The notes beneath the pieces were generated by a model. It ran no database searches. It saw nothing but the letters and a program-made list of their open reading frames with translations, and was not told the DNA's origin. Below are positions 9,353-16,885 of a DNA stretch of 64,000 nt, piece after piece; position 1 is the first letter of the stretch; every line of letters starts with the position of its first letter. The position numbers and the translations under genes are program-made. This DNA comes from Opitutaceae bacterium (GTDB taxonomy: Bacteria; Verrucomicrobiota; Verrucomicrobiia; Opitutales; Opitutaceae): NCBI GenBank assembly GCA_030648295.1, contig JAUSID010000286.1, positions 62,001 through 126,000 of the forward strand. Direction: 5' to 3'.

Positions 9353-12069
9353 GAAGAGGGACGGGGCGGAATTGATGCAGGCCTCGCGGACAAGCTTGGG
9401 AACACGTCCATCCAGCCACGCAACATCGCGAGCGCTGGGTTTGCCACTCGCGAGTTGTATATCCTGTGGAGCAACATCTGGCGGAAGGACGCGGCGACAG
9501 ACGGCGGTGACTTGAATACTTCCGAGGCCAGCCGCCGATCGGCTGGACGCTGCATCGCCTCGCGCGCGGCCCGTTTATCCGTTGTGTAGATCATTTGGGA
9601 TTCTTGAAATCTCGAATTGCTTACGTAGGCCTGCTTGAGGTTCGCGGCCTGCAAGCCGTCCTCGGCCATCAACAGAATGCCGCGCGCCACGGTCTTACCT
9701 TGCGAACTGTGAGAAGTCGTCGCGTAGCCGTGTGAGAATTGTTGAAAATTCGCCGGCACAGCGCGGCCGTCGGCCAGTGTGATCGCGCCGTCAGTGGTGA
9801 ACCCACTGACCTCGACCACGTCGCCGTTCTTCAGTTTCGCAGGCTTGCAGTTGGCGCGAATCAGCAGTCGATCGCCAACAGCGACGTCAAGTTCCTTGCC
9901 AAGCCCGACGTCGAATCCACGCAGCCGGCGCGGATCAAACTCGAACTCGCCGCGATCGGCGGCGCGCACCACCAGCGAATTCACGTCGCGGCGAATGACT
10001 GTCACTTGCTCACCCTTGACGAAACCGCCCGCGGTGCGATGAAACGTCAAAACGTCACCCGGCTGATACTCGTTTGCCCGGCGCATCTGTTCGCGCGTCC
10101 ATCCCAGCGAATACACCACCGGAACCTGCCGCTCCTCTGCCTCGAGGAGTTTGGCCGCTTTGAGCCGCGCACGCACTTCTGCCGTGAACGCGTGAATCTC
10201 CGACCATACCGGCGAAATCGCCAGGCACGTCTTGCCGGCCGTTACCGTGCTCACGTAGTCATCGGCGGCGGCGCGGAACAATGCCTGCGGATGCTTGATT
10301 TCCTGAACGGCGCCGAGTCGCACGAATTGGTTGAACGCGCCAAAGGCATCACCACGCGCCAGCAGTGACACAGCCTCGCGATAGGCGGGATTTTTCTGAC
10401 GCCGGATGCGGGTCAATCGCACCGCCGGGACGTGGCCATACTCCTGCAGGCAACGGAGCGCGTCGCCGGCCTCGACGGACGAGTGCTGTTTCGTGTCACC
10501 AACGAGAAGCAGCCGGCAGTCGTTCGCGTCGGCAAGTCGACAGAGATCGCGCATCTGACGCACGGAGATCAAGCCGGCCTCGTCGACGATGAGGACTCGA
10601 CCGCGGACCTGTTCTTGCAGCGAAGCGTTGACCAGGAGTTGCTGCAGCGTGTCGGCCTCCGGGGTGAGTTCCGTGCGGAGCACATCGGCCGCGCCGGATG
10701 ACGGTGCGCAGCCGAACACCCGGCCGCCTGATTCCTCAATGCCGGCGACAATGGCCTTGAGGCACGTCGTCTTGCCGGTCCCGGCATCGCCCTGGAGAAT
10801 TACGACACGCGAACGCGAATCGAGCACTGACGAAACCGCCTCGGCTTGATCGGATTCAAGCCCGGTTGCGGACGGCGCGCGGCCGAGCGTGGGTGCATCG
10901 CGGCGGTGAGCATCGGCCCAGGTCACGAATTCCTCTTCAGCCTTGAGCGTTTCGCGGGAGGCGACATCCGGTCCCACGCGCAACAACTCCTTCGATTCCA
11001 GCCGCGCGGACAACTCGCGTCGGAGATCGTCGATCGTTACGCCTCCGCGGCCGGCAATCAGAGCCTCACGCAGCAGCTCGCGTTCATCAACGACCGACTG
11101 GCGTTCGAAGAGATGTGCTCCACCCGCCGTCAACGCCGCCCCAGGCCCTGGGCCGGATGGCACGGGCCGAGTGCCGTCGGCGGCAGCAACGACGGCACGC
11201 AGTGCTGCGGCGTCGGAGCCGGCCGAGCGTTCCCAGCCCGCCCGAAGATCGGCGGCAGTCGCCTTCACCTTAGCGTCCCGGCTGTTGCTCGCAATGGCCT
11301 GAATGGCATCTTGCCAGGTCGCTCCGGCGGCAGTCGCTTCGCGCAGGATTTGCGTCCGGCGCTGACTGAATTGCTCCCGGAGCGACGCCGGCACGCCTTT
11401 GATCGTGAAGCCAATCTTGCGCGCCTGCTCGAGTTCGTAGCCGGCCGTGAGCATTTTCTCGGCGAGCTTGCTGTAGCAGACTTCGCGGAAAAATCCCTGA
11501 TGCCGGTAGAACCCGGAGGGCTGGACGCTCTTCCAGCGGTTCTCGACGGGGTCAAACGTGACGTTCAGCACGCAAACGTGGGTGTGGAGTTGCGGATCGA
11601 GTTTCCGGCTGGCCTCGTGCGTTACCACGGCCGCAACCATGTTGCCGGTTGCGCGGTCTTCATCCGCACCTTTCCGGCGGACTCGGGTGGCGGTGACTGC
11701 TTCGATTTCCTTGAGCGTTTCGCGAACCGCCTCATCCCACCAAGTGCGGAGGCGGTTGTCGCCGCCGACCAAACAGGCCAGGCTCACGTCCTTGGGGGCT
11801 GAGATCTGGCCGAAGAAACAGACGCGGCGGCCAGTGCCGCGATCGCGCACGCCGAGTTTTTTGCCCGTTACGGGATGGCGCCCTTTGCACAGTTGTTCGA
11901 AATCCTCGCGCCGGCAGACTCCGCGCAAACCCAGCTTCTCCGCACCCGCGCCATACCATGTCAGTTTCGCCTGACCATCTTGAGCCAGGTAATCGCCAAT
12001 GCCCATGTGCTCGCGAAAATACTCCACGGCTCCCTTAACCCGCAGACACGGTTTATCGAATCTGACCAC
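9349..12069 (-). CDS. MobF-family conjugative relaxase-helicase (TrwC/TraI-like)
   Basis: 906 aa from GTG 12069. The N-terminal TrwC relaxase domain (1 to about 280) has candidate nicking tyrosines Tyr17 and Tyr27. The HUH metal site comprises His151 plus HTH at 162-164 in LDPQLHTHVCVLN. From about 400 a RecD/TraI-type superfamily 1 helicase follows, with Walker A GDAGTGKTT (427-435), Walker B LIVDEAG (near 495) and the late motif YATTSHSSQGKTV. The known role is to nick one strand at oriT, stay covalently attached, and unwind DNA for transfer through the T4SS. It is shorter than F TraI but near TrwC size. It is transcribed away from the oriT-like region and traK-like gene. Confidence 0.92.
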   Translation of the reverse strand: MVRFDKPCLRVKGAVEYFREHMGIGDYLAQDGQAKLTWYGAGAEKLGLRGVCRREDFEQLCKGRHPVTGKKLGVRDRGTGRRVCFFGQISAPKDVSLACLVGGDNRLRTWWDEAVRETLKEIEAVTATRVRRKGADEDRATGNMVAAVVTHEASRKLDPQLHTHVCVLNVTFDPVENRWKSVQPSGFYRHQGFFREVCYSKLAEKMLTAGYELEQARKIGFTIKGVPASLREQFSQRRTQILREATAAGATWQDAIQAIASNSRDAKVKATAADLRAGWERSAGSDAAALRAVVAAADGTRPVPSGPGPGAALTAGGAHLFERQSVVDERELLREALIAGRGGVTIDDLRRELSARLESKELLRVGPDVASRETLKAEEEFVTWADAHRRDAPTLGRAPSATGLESDQAEAVSSVLDSRSRVVILQGDAGTGKTTCLKAIVAGIEESGGRVFGCAPSSGAADVLRTELTPEADTLQQLLVNASLQEQVRGRVLIVDEAGLISVRQMRDLCRLADANDCRLLLVGDTKQHSSVEAGDALRCLQEYGHVPAVRLTRIRRQKNPAYREAVSLLARGDAFGAFNQFVRLGAVQEIKHPQALFRAAADDYVSTVTAGKTCLAISPVWSEIHAFTAEVRARLKAAKLLEAEERQVPVVYSLGWTREQMRRANEYQPGDVLTFHRTAGGFVKGEQVTVIRRDVNSLVVRAADRGEFEFDPRRLRGFDVGLGKELDVAVGDRLLIRANCKPAKLKNGDVVEVSGFTTDGAITLADGRAVPANFQQFSHGYATTSHSSQGKTVARGILLMAEDGLQAANLKQAYVSNSRFQESQMIYTTDKRAAREAMQRPADRRLASEVFKSPPSVAASFRQMLLHRIYNSRVANPALAMLRGWMDVFPSLSARPASIPPRPSS

Positions 12070-12086
12070 GCGTGCAGCTTACACAC

Positions 12087-12102
12087 CGACATAAGTATGT
12101 CG
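12087..12102. promoter_or_regulatory. palindromic operator candidate upstream of the relaxase
   Basis: Perfect palindrome CGACATA-AG-TATGTCG, whose near edge is 18 bp upstream of the relaxase GTG. It contains the GACATAAG core also found at 12353 and 23209, so it is a candidate binding site for a shared transfer-gene regulator. Confidence 0.5.
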
Positions 12103-12273
12103 AGGCAGAAGCAAAGCAACTTCGCGCGAAAAATGCCCGCAAAGGTCCAAGCAGTATGGTGCGGAACGAAAAAAACACCTGAGTCAGGCAAAGCCAACTC
12201 CGCGATAAGCATCGCGCTTCTATCATCTATGGAATGCAGGACACGCCACCCCGAAGAAACTTCGGCATGACCC

Positions 12274-12301
12274 GCTACTACACTGCTACTCGGCCGCTAC
12301 T
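12274..12301 (+). repeat. three GCTACT direct repeats with an 11-bp period
   Basis: GCTACT begins at 12274, 12285 and 12296. The exact 11-bp spacing places each copy on the same DNA face, as expected for cooperative binding by a small accessory protein such as the TraK-like product encoded 80 bp downstream. Confidence 0.55.
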
Positions 12302-12379
12302 CGCCGGAAAAACCGCAGGGCGGCGTGACCGAAGGATTCGGCTTGATTAACGGACATAAGAACGGCATGGATTCGGCGC

Positions 12380-12760
12380 ATGGAGACCGCCGAATTGAAC
12401 GCGCGCCTGATGGATGACGCCCGGCGCTACGACCCGGCGAGCCACCGGCGAACCTTGCTGGGGCCGCATCGCGAGGCACTGGTGCTCTATCGAGCCAAGG
12501 GCATGAGCTATGAGCGGATTGCCGCCGCGCTTCGCAAGCAGGGCTTGAACGTTGCGCCGCCGACAGTCGGCGCGTTTTGCCGCCGGCAGATTACCGAGGC
12601 GGAAGTGCTGCGCGAAAGACGGCGACTGGAGGCGAGCCTCCGGCGGCCTGCCGTCGACTCGCCCGCCGCGGTCGCTCCACTCGCACCGTCCAGCGCGAAG
12701 TCGTCGCCGGCGCCGGCACCCGGCCGGCGCGGGCCGAAGATCGCACGGGACGATTTCTGA
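12380..12760 (+). CDS. small helix-turn-helix protein, TraK-like oriT accessory candidate
   Basis: 126 aa. Residues about 35-70 (ALVLYRAKGMSYERIAAALR, then APPTVGAFCRR) look like a helix-turn-helix. The basic helical middle is followed by a Pro/Ala-rich tail ending in GRRGPKIARDDF. It is the first gene of a four-gene string (HTH, ParA-like, membrane coiled protein, coupling protein). This matches the order traK-traL-traM at IncP oriT, where TraK binds oriT. The start lies 16 bp after a GACATAAGAAC motif and about 80 bp from the phased GCTACT repeats. DNA binding is inferred from the HTH and position, not from a confident family match. Confidence 0.65.
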   Translation: METAELNARLMDDARRYDPASHRRTLLGPHREALVLYRAKGMSYERIAAALRKQGLNVAPPTVGAFCRRQITEAEVLRERRRLEASLRRPAVDSPAAVAPLAPSSAKSSPAPAPGRRGPKIARDDF

Positions 12761-12763
12761 TTT

Positions 12764-13477
12764 ATGAACGACTCACCCAAGCGACTGCTGATTCTGCCGC
12801 AAGACAAGGGCGGGATTGGAAAGAGTTTCGTAGCTGCGCTGCTCTTTGATCATCTCTCCGAGGAGGGCGTCAGGCTAAAAACGTTCGATGTCGATCATGC
12901 CAACTCAACGTTCAACCGGCTCGTTCCCGAGGCCGAGTTCATCGACACGGATGTCGATCTCGACAAGCTCGCGGTGCTCGATCGCGTCGTCCATCCGCTC
13001 TCCAACGACGAAGCGGACGTCGTGCTCGTGGACAGCCGCGCCGCCGGGGGCGACAAGCTTCGCCACTACCTCGATGAGGTCCGGCTGCCACAGTTGCAGG
13101 ATGAGATAGGCTTCACGCTGGTCTTCGTCGTGATCGCGACCGACGACAAGGATGCGAATTCGCAATTGGCGGAATTGATCGACGCCTATGGCGAGCACGT
13201 CGATTGGCTGATCGTGCGCAACCTGCGCGATACGCCGCATCTCGACCTCTACGAGCAAAGCAAATCGAAGAAACGATTGGCGGAACTCGGCGCCGTGGAG
13301 ATCGACATGCCGCCGCTGGCGGAGGTGACACGCAACGCGCTGCAAAAGGCCAATCTGACCGTGGGCCGCGGGCGTTCGGCGGATGCCTTGCACCTTTTGG
13401 ACCGCTCGCGGTGCGTGCGGTATCACGAACGGATGGCGGAGCAATTCGCCAAGGCACGGGAATTGTTGGGCACATGA
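12764..13477 (+). CDS. ParA/MinD-like P-loop ATPase (TraL/VirC1-like)
   Basis: 237 aa with a deviant Walker A KGGIGKS near residues 15-21, as in ParA/MinD and the conjugation proteins TraL (IncP) and VirC1. An IDTDVDLDKL segment and ADVVLVDSRAAGG (Walker B-like) follow. Such proteins help recruit the relaxosome to the secretion machinery or position DNA. It begins 3 bp after the HTH gene and overlaps the next gene as ATGA. No ParB partner is nearby, which favours a transfer role over plasmid partition. Confidence 0.8.
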   Translation: MNDSPKRLLILPQDKGGIGKSFVAALLFDHLSEEGVRLKTFDVDHANSTFNRLVPEAEFIDTDVDLDKLAVLDRVVHPLSNDEADVVLVDSRAAGGDKLRHYLDEVRLPQLQDEIGFTLVFVVIATDDKDANSQLAELIDAYGEHVDWLIVRNLRDTPHLDLYEQSKSKKRLAELGAVEIDMPPLAEVTRNALQKANLTVGRGRSADALHLLDRSRCVRYHERMAEQFAKARELLGT

Positions 13478-13944
13478 AACCATCTGAACTCCTCGACCCG
13501 GAGAACCTGCCCGAGGAATTGCAGTGGGTGGCGGAGCACTACCGGCTCCAGCCCAACGATCCGGTGTTTCTGCTGATCGCGTGGCACTGGCAAACTGTGC
13601 AGGGGAGCGAAAGCAAGCTCACGGCCGCCTCGATGGAGATGCAGGCGGCCCTGACCGCGCGAGTCGCGGTGCTGACCGAGGCCGCGGATTCCATCGCCAA
13701 GGTCGGAGGCCAGGTCGCGAAACTACAGGCGGCGTTGGACGCAAAGCCGCTGGCCATCACGAAACAACTCGAGACCGAATTGGCCGCGCCGGTGGCGTCA
13801 GCGGTAGCGGCGGTCGCTGCGACCGAGAAAGCGCTTTACCGTTCGGTGCAGACCGTTGAAAAGTCCCGGCGGCGTCAAACGCTGGCAGCGTTTCTCATCG
13901 GCGTCATCTTGGGAGGAAGCATGCTCGCTTGGTTCCTACCGTGA
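13474..13944 (+). CDS. membrane-anchored coiled protein, TraM-like
   Basis: 156 aa from ATG 13474, chosen because it gives an ATGA overlap with the ParA-like gene. The longer reading upstream is a shadow. The N-terminus is acidic. Residues about 45-130 form Ala/Glu/Lys-rich helix (KLTAASMEMQAALTARVAVL) likely to be a coiled coil. The C-terminus is a single membrane segment (FLIGVILGGSMLAWFLP) that ends the protein. Size, topology and position resemble IncP TraM. It probably links the relaxosome to the inner membrane near the coupling protein. Confidence 0.6.
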   Translation: MKPSELLDPENLPEELQWVAEHYRLQPNDPVFLLIAWHWQTVQGSESKLTAASMEMQAALTARVAVLTEAADSIAKVGGQVAKLQAALDAKPLAITKQLETELAAPVASAVAAVAATEKALYRSVQTVEKSRRRQTLAAFLIGVILGGSMLAWFLP

Positions 13945-15455
13945 GTGCGCGCAGCACGTGGTTGCTCGCCGGTGGATGCTACGCTCTCGCTTGGATTGCT
14001 TGGCTCACCCTGCCACGACCGGTCGGCTCTTGGTTGCCATACACCGCCGGCGTGGTCGCGAGCTGGCTGGCGTATTGCGCGGCGAGCACGCCGAGCGTCG
14101 ACGGAATTGTCCTTCGGCTCTGGGGCCTCACGTGGACACGCGATGAAGCGTGTTGCCATTTTTTCGTCACGGGCGGCACGGGAACGGGGAAGACCTCGCG
14201 GGCGATTGTGCCGATTGTGCATGGGCTGCGGGCGACGTTGCCTGACAGCGGAATTCTGGCGATCGACTCCAAGGGTGCGCTATGGAAGCCAATGGTCGAG
14301 GTCGCGCGCTCCTTGGGTCAGGAGAACGATCTTCGCTTGATTCGAGTCCGGCCGCCCTATGTCCCGTCGAGTGCGTGGACCCCGCCCTATCGGTTGAACT
14401 TGCTCGCCGATCCGATCGTGCCGTGGGCCACCTATGCCAAGATCCTCGTCGACACGGCCACGGCCGCTGGCCAGCGCGGCGGGCACGCGTTTTTCAAGGA
14501 GACGGCACGGGACATCATCACCCATAGCATGCATGCCCTCGATGTCGCTGGGCTCGCCGTGACACTCGACAACATCTACGACGTGATCTGCGTGTCGGAG
14601 AAAACCAAGGAACTGCTGACCGCGCTCGGAGAGTGCGCCAAACCCAAGTCGGATGTCAGCGACCTCCAACGCGCCGCCGCGAAAGTATTGCAGGGATATT
14701 TTGCGGACTTCGACAAACAGCCGCCCGAGCAGAAGGCAGGCACGGTCTACAGCGTCGCCAATTTTCTCCGCCCTTACCGCCCTGCGGAAATTGCCGAGGT
14801 ATTCTCCTCGAACGATCCGAATTTCTCCCTCGCCGAGGTGGACCTTGGCCGGCTCATCTGCCTTTCGATTCCGCAGGTGTTTCAGGTGGAGCGCAAATAC
14901 CTGAACCTGCTCTGCAAGCAGTTGTTTTTTCTCCACGCGTTCCGGCGGTTCGATCTGTCGCCCGAGGAGCTTCAACGGCGCAACATGATCGCGCTGGTCC
15001 TCGATGAAGGGCAAAAGACGACGCTCGTTTCGGAAGACGGATTTTCCGATCACGCAACCGTGGATGAACTGCGCGAGGCCGGCGTGTGCCTGATCACCGC
15101 CACGCAAACACCGCTGTCGTTCTACGCGTCCTTCGAGACGGAGCGAAAAGCGGACGTGTTCATGTCGAACCTGCGCACCCAAATTCACTTTCGGGCGGCG
15201 GACGATCAGGGTGCCAAGATGCTTTCGCAGAAACTCGGCGGACGTGAATTGCGGAAATACAGCGGGGGTATCAGCGGCGGGAAGAGTTCGCGCAATTGGC
15301 AGCTCCAGGATGAGCCGTGGGTCAAACCCGAGCGGCTTCTCGCGCTGGAAAACGGCAAGGCAGTCATTCGCCATCCACGGTTCACGGGTCGCCCGTATCT
15401 TCGGCGATTGCCGTTTACGACGTTCACCCAAGCTAACCGGCAATCCGCCGAATGA
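13941..15455 (+). CDS. virD4: type IV coupling protein (VirD4/TraG family ATPase)
   Basis: 504 aa from GTG 13941, which overlaps the previous stop (GTGA); a TTG at 13929 is less likely. Two membrane segments lie within residues 5-50, then Walker A GGTGTGKTS at 78-86. AIDSKGALWKP is the VirD4-type block after Walker A, ALVLDEGQK is the Walker B region and CLITATQTPLSFY is a conserved late block. Coupling proteins dock the relaxase-DNA complex on the T4SS and power DNA entry. It is the last gene of the traK-like string. It is somewhat short at the C-terminus compared with VirD4 proteins that carry all-alpha substrate tails. Confidence 0.9.
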   Translation: MSARSTWLLAGGCYALAWIAWLTLPRPVGSWLPYTAGVVASWLAYCAASTPSVDGIVLRLWGLTWTRDEACCHFFVTGGTGTGKTSRAIVPIVHGLRATLPDSGILAIDSKGALWKPMVEVARSLGQENDLRLIRVRPPYVPSSAWTPPYRLNLLADPIVPWATYAKILVDTATAAGQRGGHAFFKETARDIITHSMHALDVAGLAVTLDNIYDVICVSEKTKELLTALGECAKPKSDVSDLQRAAAKVLQGYFADFDKQPPEQKAGTVYSVANFLRPYRPAEIAEVFSSNDPNFSLAEVDLGRLICLSIPQVFQVERKYLNLLCKQLFFLHAFRRFDLSPEELQRRNMIALVLDEGQKTTLVSEDGFSDHATVDELREAGVCLITATQTPLSFYASFETERKADVFMSNLRTQIHFRAADDQGAKMLSQKLGGRELRKYSGGISGGKSSRNWQLQDEPWVKPERLLALENGKAVIRHPRFTGRPYLRRLPFTTFTQANRQSAE

Positions 15456-16068
15456 GGCGCCATCACCATTAACCGGCGCGTCGACCTGCCGCTGGCCACA
15501 GCGGCCCTCACACTCGCTACGCGATGCGTCCGGATCTCGGACGCCGGTCGCGGACCAACCTACCCACGGTATCCGGTCCGCTTTTCATGCACGCGCCAAG
15601 GGTAGTGGTCTGGTAGTGCCCCAGTGCGCATGCCGGCTGTCGGTGGTGCGCGGGCGACGACGATATTTTTTGCGGCCACGGATGCCCAGGCTCTTCATCA
15701 GGCGAGCGCAGCGGCGCTTACTGATCGTGGTGGGTCCAACGCGTGCGCGCCGATCCGATCGAGGATGCGAAGGATTCCGTCTTGCGAAATCTCGCCAGGT
15801 ATTCGGGCGGCGGCACGCTCGATGACGAAGACCGATTGTTTGGGGAGCACACATGGCTCGTGGAGCAAGCGCGAGACGGAAAGATCGATCGATCCGCCCC
15901 CGTCGCTGTGTGGCATGATCACCTAAACGGAGCGACCATGGCGGCAGAATCCCGAATCGGCCGCCCGATTCACAAAGGGGCGCCGTTCTATAATTGTGGT
16001 CTTTGCCTTTCGCTTATACGGTGGTGATTCGACAAGGAGGAAAGCCGCAAAGATGCAGGGCCTCGACT
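15456..16068. other. 613-bp gap with only degraded sequence
   Basis: No intact gene is seen. The stretch lies between the coupling-protein gene and a minus-strand receiver gene, and several short shadow frames are open. The only recognisable trace is a possible transposase fragment at about 15587-15745 on the minus strand. It looks like an eroded insertion hotspot. Confidence 0.5.
15587..15745 (-). pseudogene. possible IS3-family transposase (OrfB) remnant
   Basis: A minus-strand frame reads TISKRRCARLMKSLGIRGRK and then RRRPRTTDSRHAH before a stop. This resembles the N-terminal helix-turn-helix of IS3-family OrfB (KRVARLMR...GIRG...TTDSRH). No catalytic DDE region or terminal repeats are visible and upstream sequence is out of frame. 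Only a short fossil is claimed, and the match could be coincidental. Confidence 0.4.
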
Positions 16069-16443
16069 TTACGATTCGGGTGATATGACGTTGCCCGCGA
16101 GCGTGACGGCGATAACATCAGCGAGTTGTTCTGACGTGAAGGGCTTCACCAACGTGTGCGGAACGCCGATGTTGCGGGCGAAGCCGAGCCGGAAAGGGGC
16201 ACCGCCCGTCATGGCGATAATGCGAATGCCCGGATACTGGCTGCGCAGCACCCGAAGCGTCATAAGGCCGCTATGGGGCATAACCATGTCAAGGAGCACG
16301 ATGTCCGTCGGATTGGCGCGGTATCGTACCGCGCCTTCGAGACCGTCAGTGGCAGTTGTGACCACGTGGCCAGCGGCGACGAGCATTCGCTCAAGCGCTA
16401 CGCGAAAGTTCTCGTCGTCGTCAATAATGAGGATGCTGGCCAT
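16069..16443 (-). CDS. stand-alone receiver (response regulator)
   Basis: 124 aa from the internal ATG at 16443 (MASILIIDDD); a start three codons upstream is also open. A complete CheY-like receiver: acidic pair at Asp8-Asp9, phospho-acceptor Asp52 in VLLDMVMP, IIAMTGG (Thr switch) and Lys in VKPFT. There is no output domain, so it acts through protein contacts. It is the most distal gene of the minus-strand series behind the hybrid kinase at 18838, after a gap of about 50 bp. Confidence 0.88.
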   Translation of the reverse strand: MASILIIDDDENFRVALERMLVAAGHVVTTATDGLEGAVRYRANPTDIVLLDMVMPHSGLMTLRVLRSQYPGIRIIAMTGGAPFRLGFARNIGVPHTLVKPFTSEQLADVIAVTLAGNVISPES

Positions 16444-16491
16444 ATACAACAAACGGAACCGACATGATACTTTTCATATAGTGACGAACTG

Positions 16492-16875
16492 TTACCCCGC
16501 GTGCGCGCATCGGATGGCCTCCGGTAGCTTGCCGGCATCATTTTTTCCAATCCAGCCGACAACACCCGCGCTCCGTCCACGATCTACCGGCTCCTTTTCC
16601 GCACTTGCAGAGAACATCAGTATCTTGGTGCTCAGCCGCAGCCTCAAAATCTCTCTTGCCGCCTCTATGCCATTCATCACCGGCATGTCTTTGTCCATTA
16701 CGATGACGTCCGGATGAAACATCTTGGCGAGGGTCATTGCTTGGCGGCCATCATCCCCTTCGGCTACAATCGTGATGTCAGCGCAGGATTTGAGAACTCC
16801 CCGCACAACCGCGCGGGCGCCTCTATCATCATCGACAATAACAACTGTAATACGCTTGGAGATTGTAACCTGCAT
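16492..16875 (-). CDS. stand-alone receiver, NarL-type
   Basis: 127 aa. Receiver with acidic residues Asp15-Asp17, phospho-acceptor Asp61 (VIVMDKDMPVMNG), Ser in MFSAS and a Lys in WIGKND. The sequence style is that of NarL/FixJ receivers, but the DNA-binding HTH is missing because the stop follows the receiver. It starts 10 bp after the hybrid kinase stop, so it is almost certainly co-transcribed with it and may be a phospho-acceptor for it. Confidence 0.87.
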   Translation of the reverse strand: MQVTISKRITVVIVDDDRGARAVVRGVLKSCADITIVAEGDDGRQAMTLAKMFHPDVIVMDKDMPVMNGIEAAREILRLRLSTKILMFSASAEKEPVDRGRSAGVVGWIGKNDAGKLPEAIRCAHAG

Positions 16876-16885
16876 TGGGGTTTCC

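Larger units (their letters stand above)
12070..12379. promoter_or_regulatory. oriT candidate and divergent promoter region
   Basis: This 310-bp gap separates the divergent relaxase and traK-like genes and has no credible ORF. It carries a CGACATA-AG-TATGTCG palindrome (12087-12102), a CGCGAT/ATCGCG hairpin with a 4-nt loop (12201-12216) and a CCGAAG/CTTCGG hairpin with an AAA loop (12251-12265). There are also three GCTACT direct repeats starting at 12274, 12285 and 12296, an exact 11-bp period, and a GACATAAGAAC at 12353-12363. Hairpins plus helically phased direct repeats next to a relaxase gene are typical of origins of transfer. The nick site was not identified. Confidence 0.6.

Noticed and set aside
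9739-11802. Long plus-strand open frames opposite the relaxase gene
   Set aside because: They are antisense shadows of a GC-rich gene; their proteins lack motifs while the minus-strand frame has full relaxase and helicase motifs.
14280-15443. 387-codon minus-strand frame opposite the coupling-protein gene
   Set aside because: Antisense shadow of the VirD4 gene, rich in Arg/His runs and without domain features.
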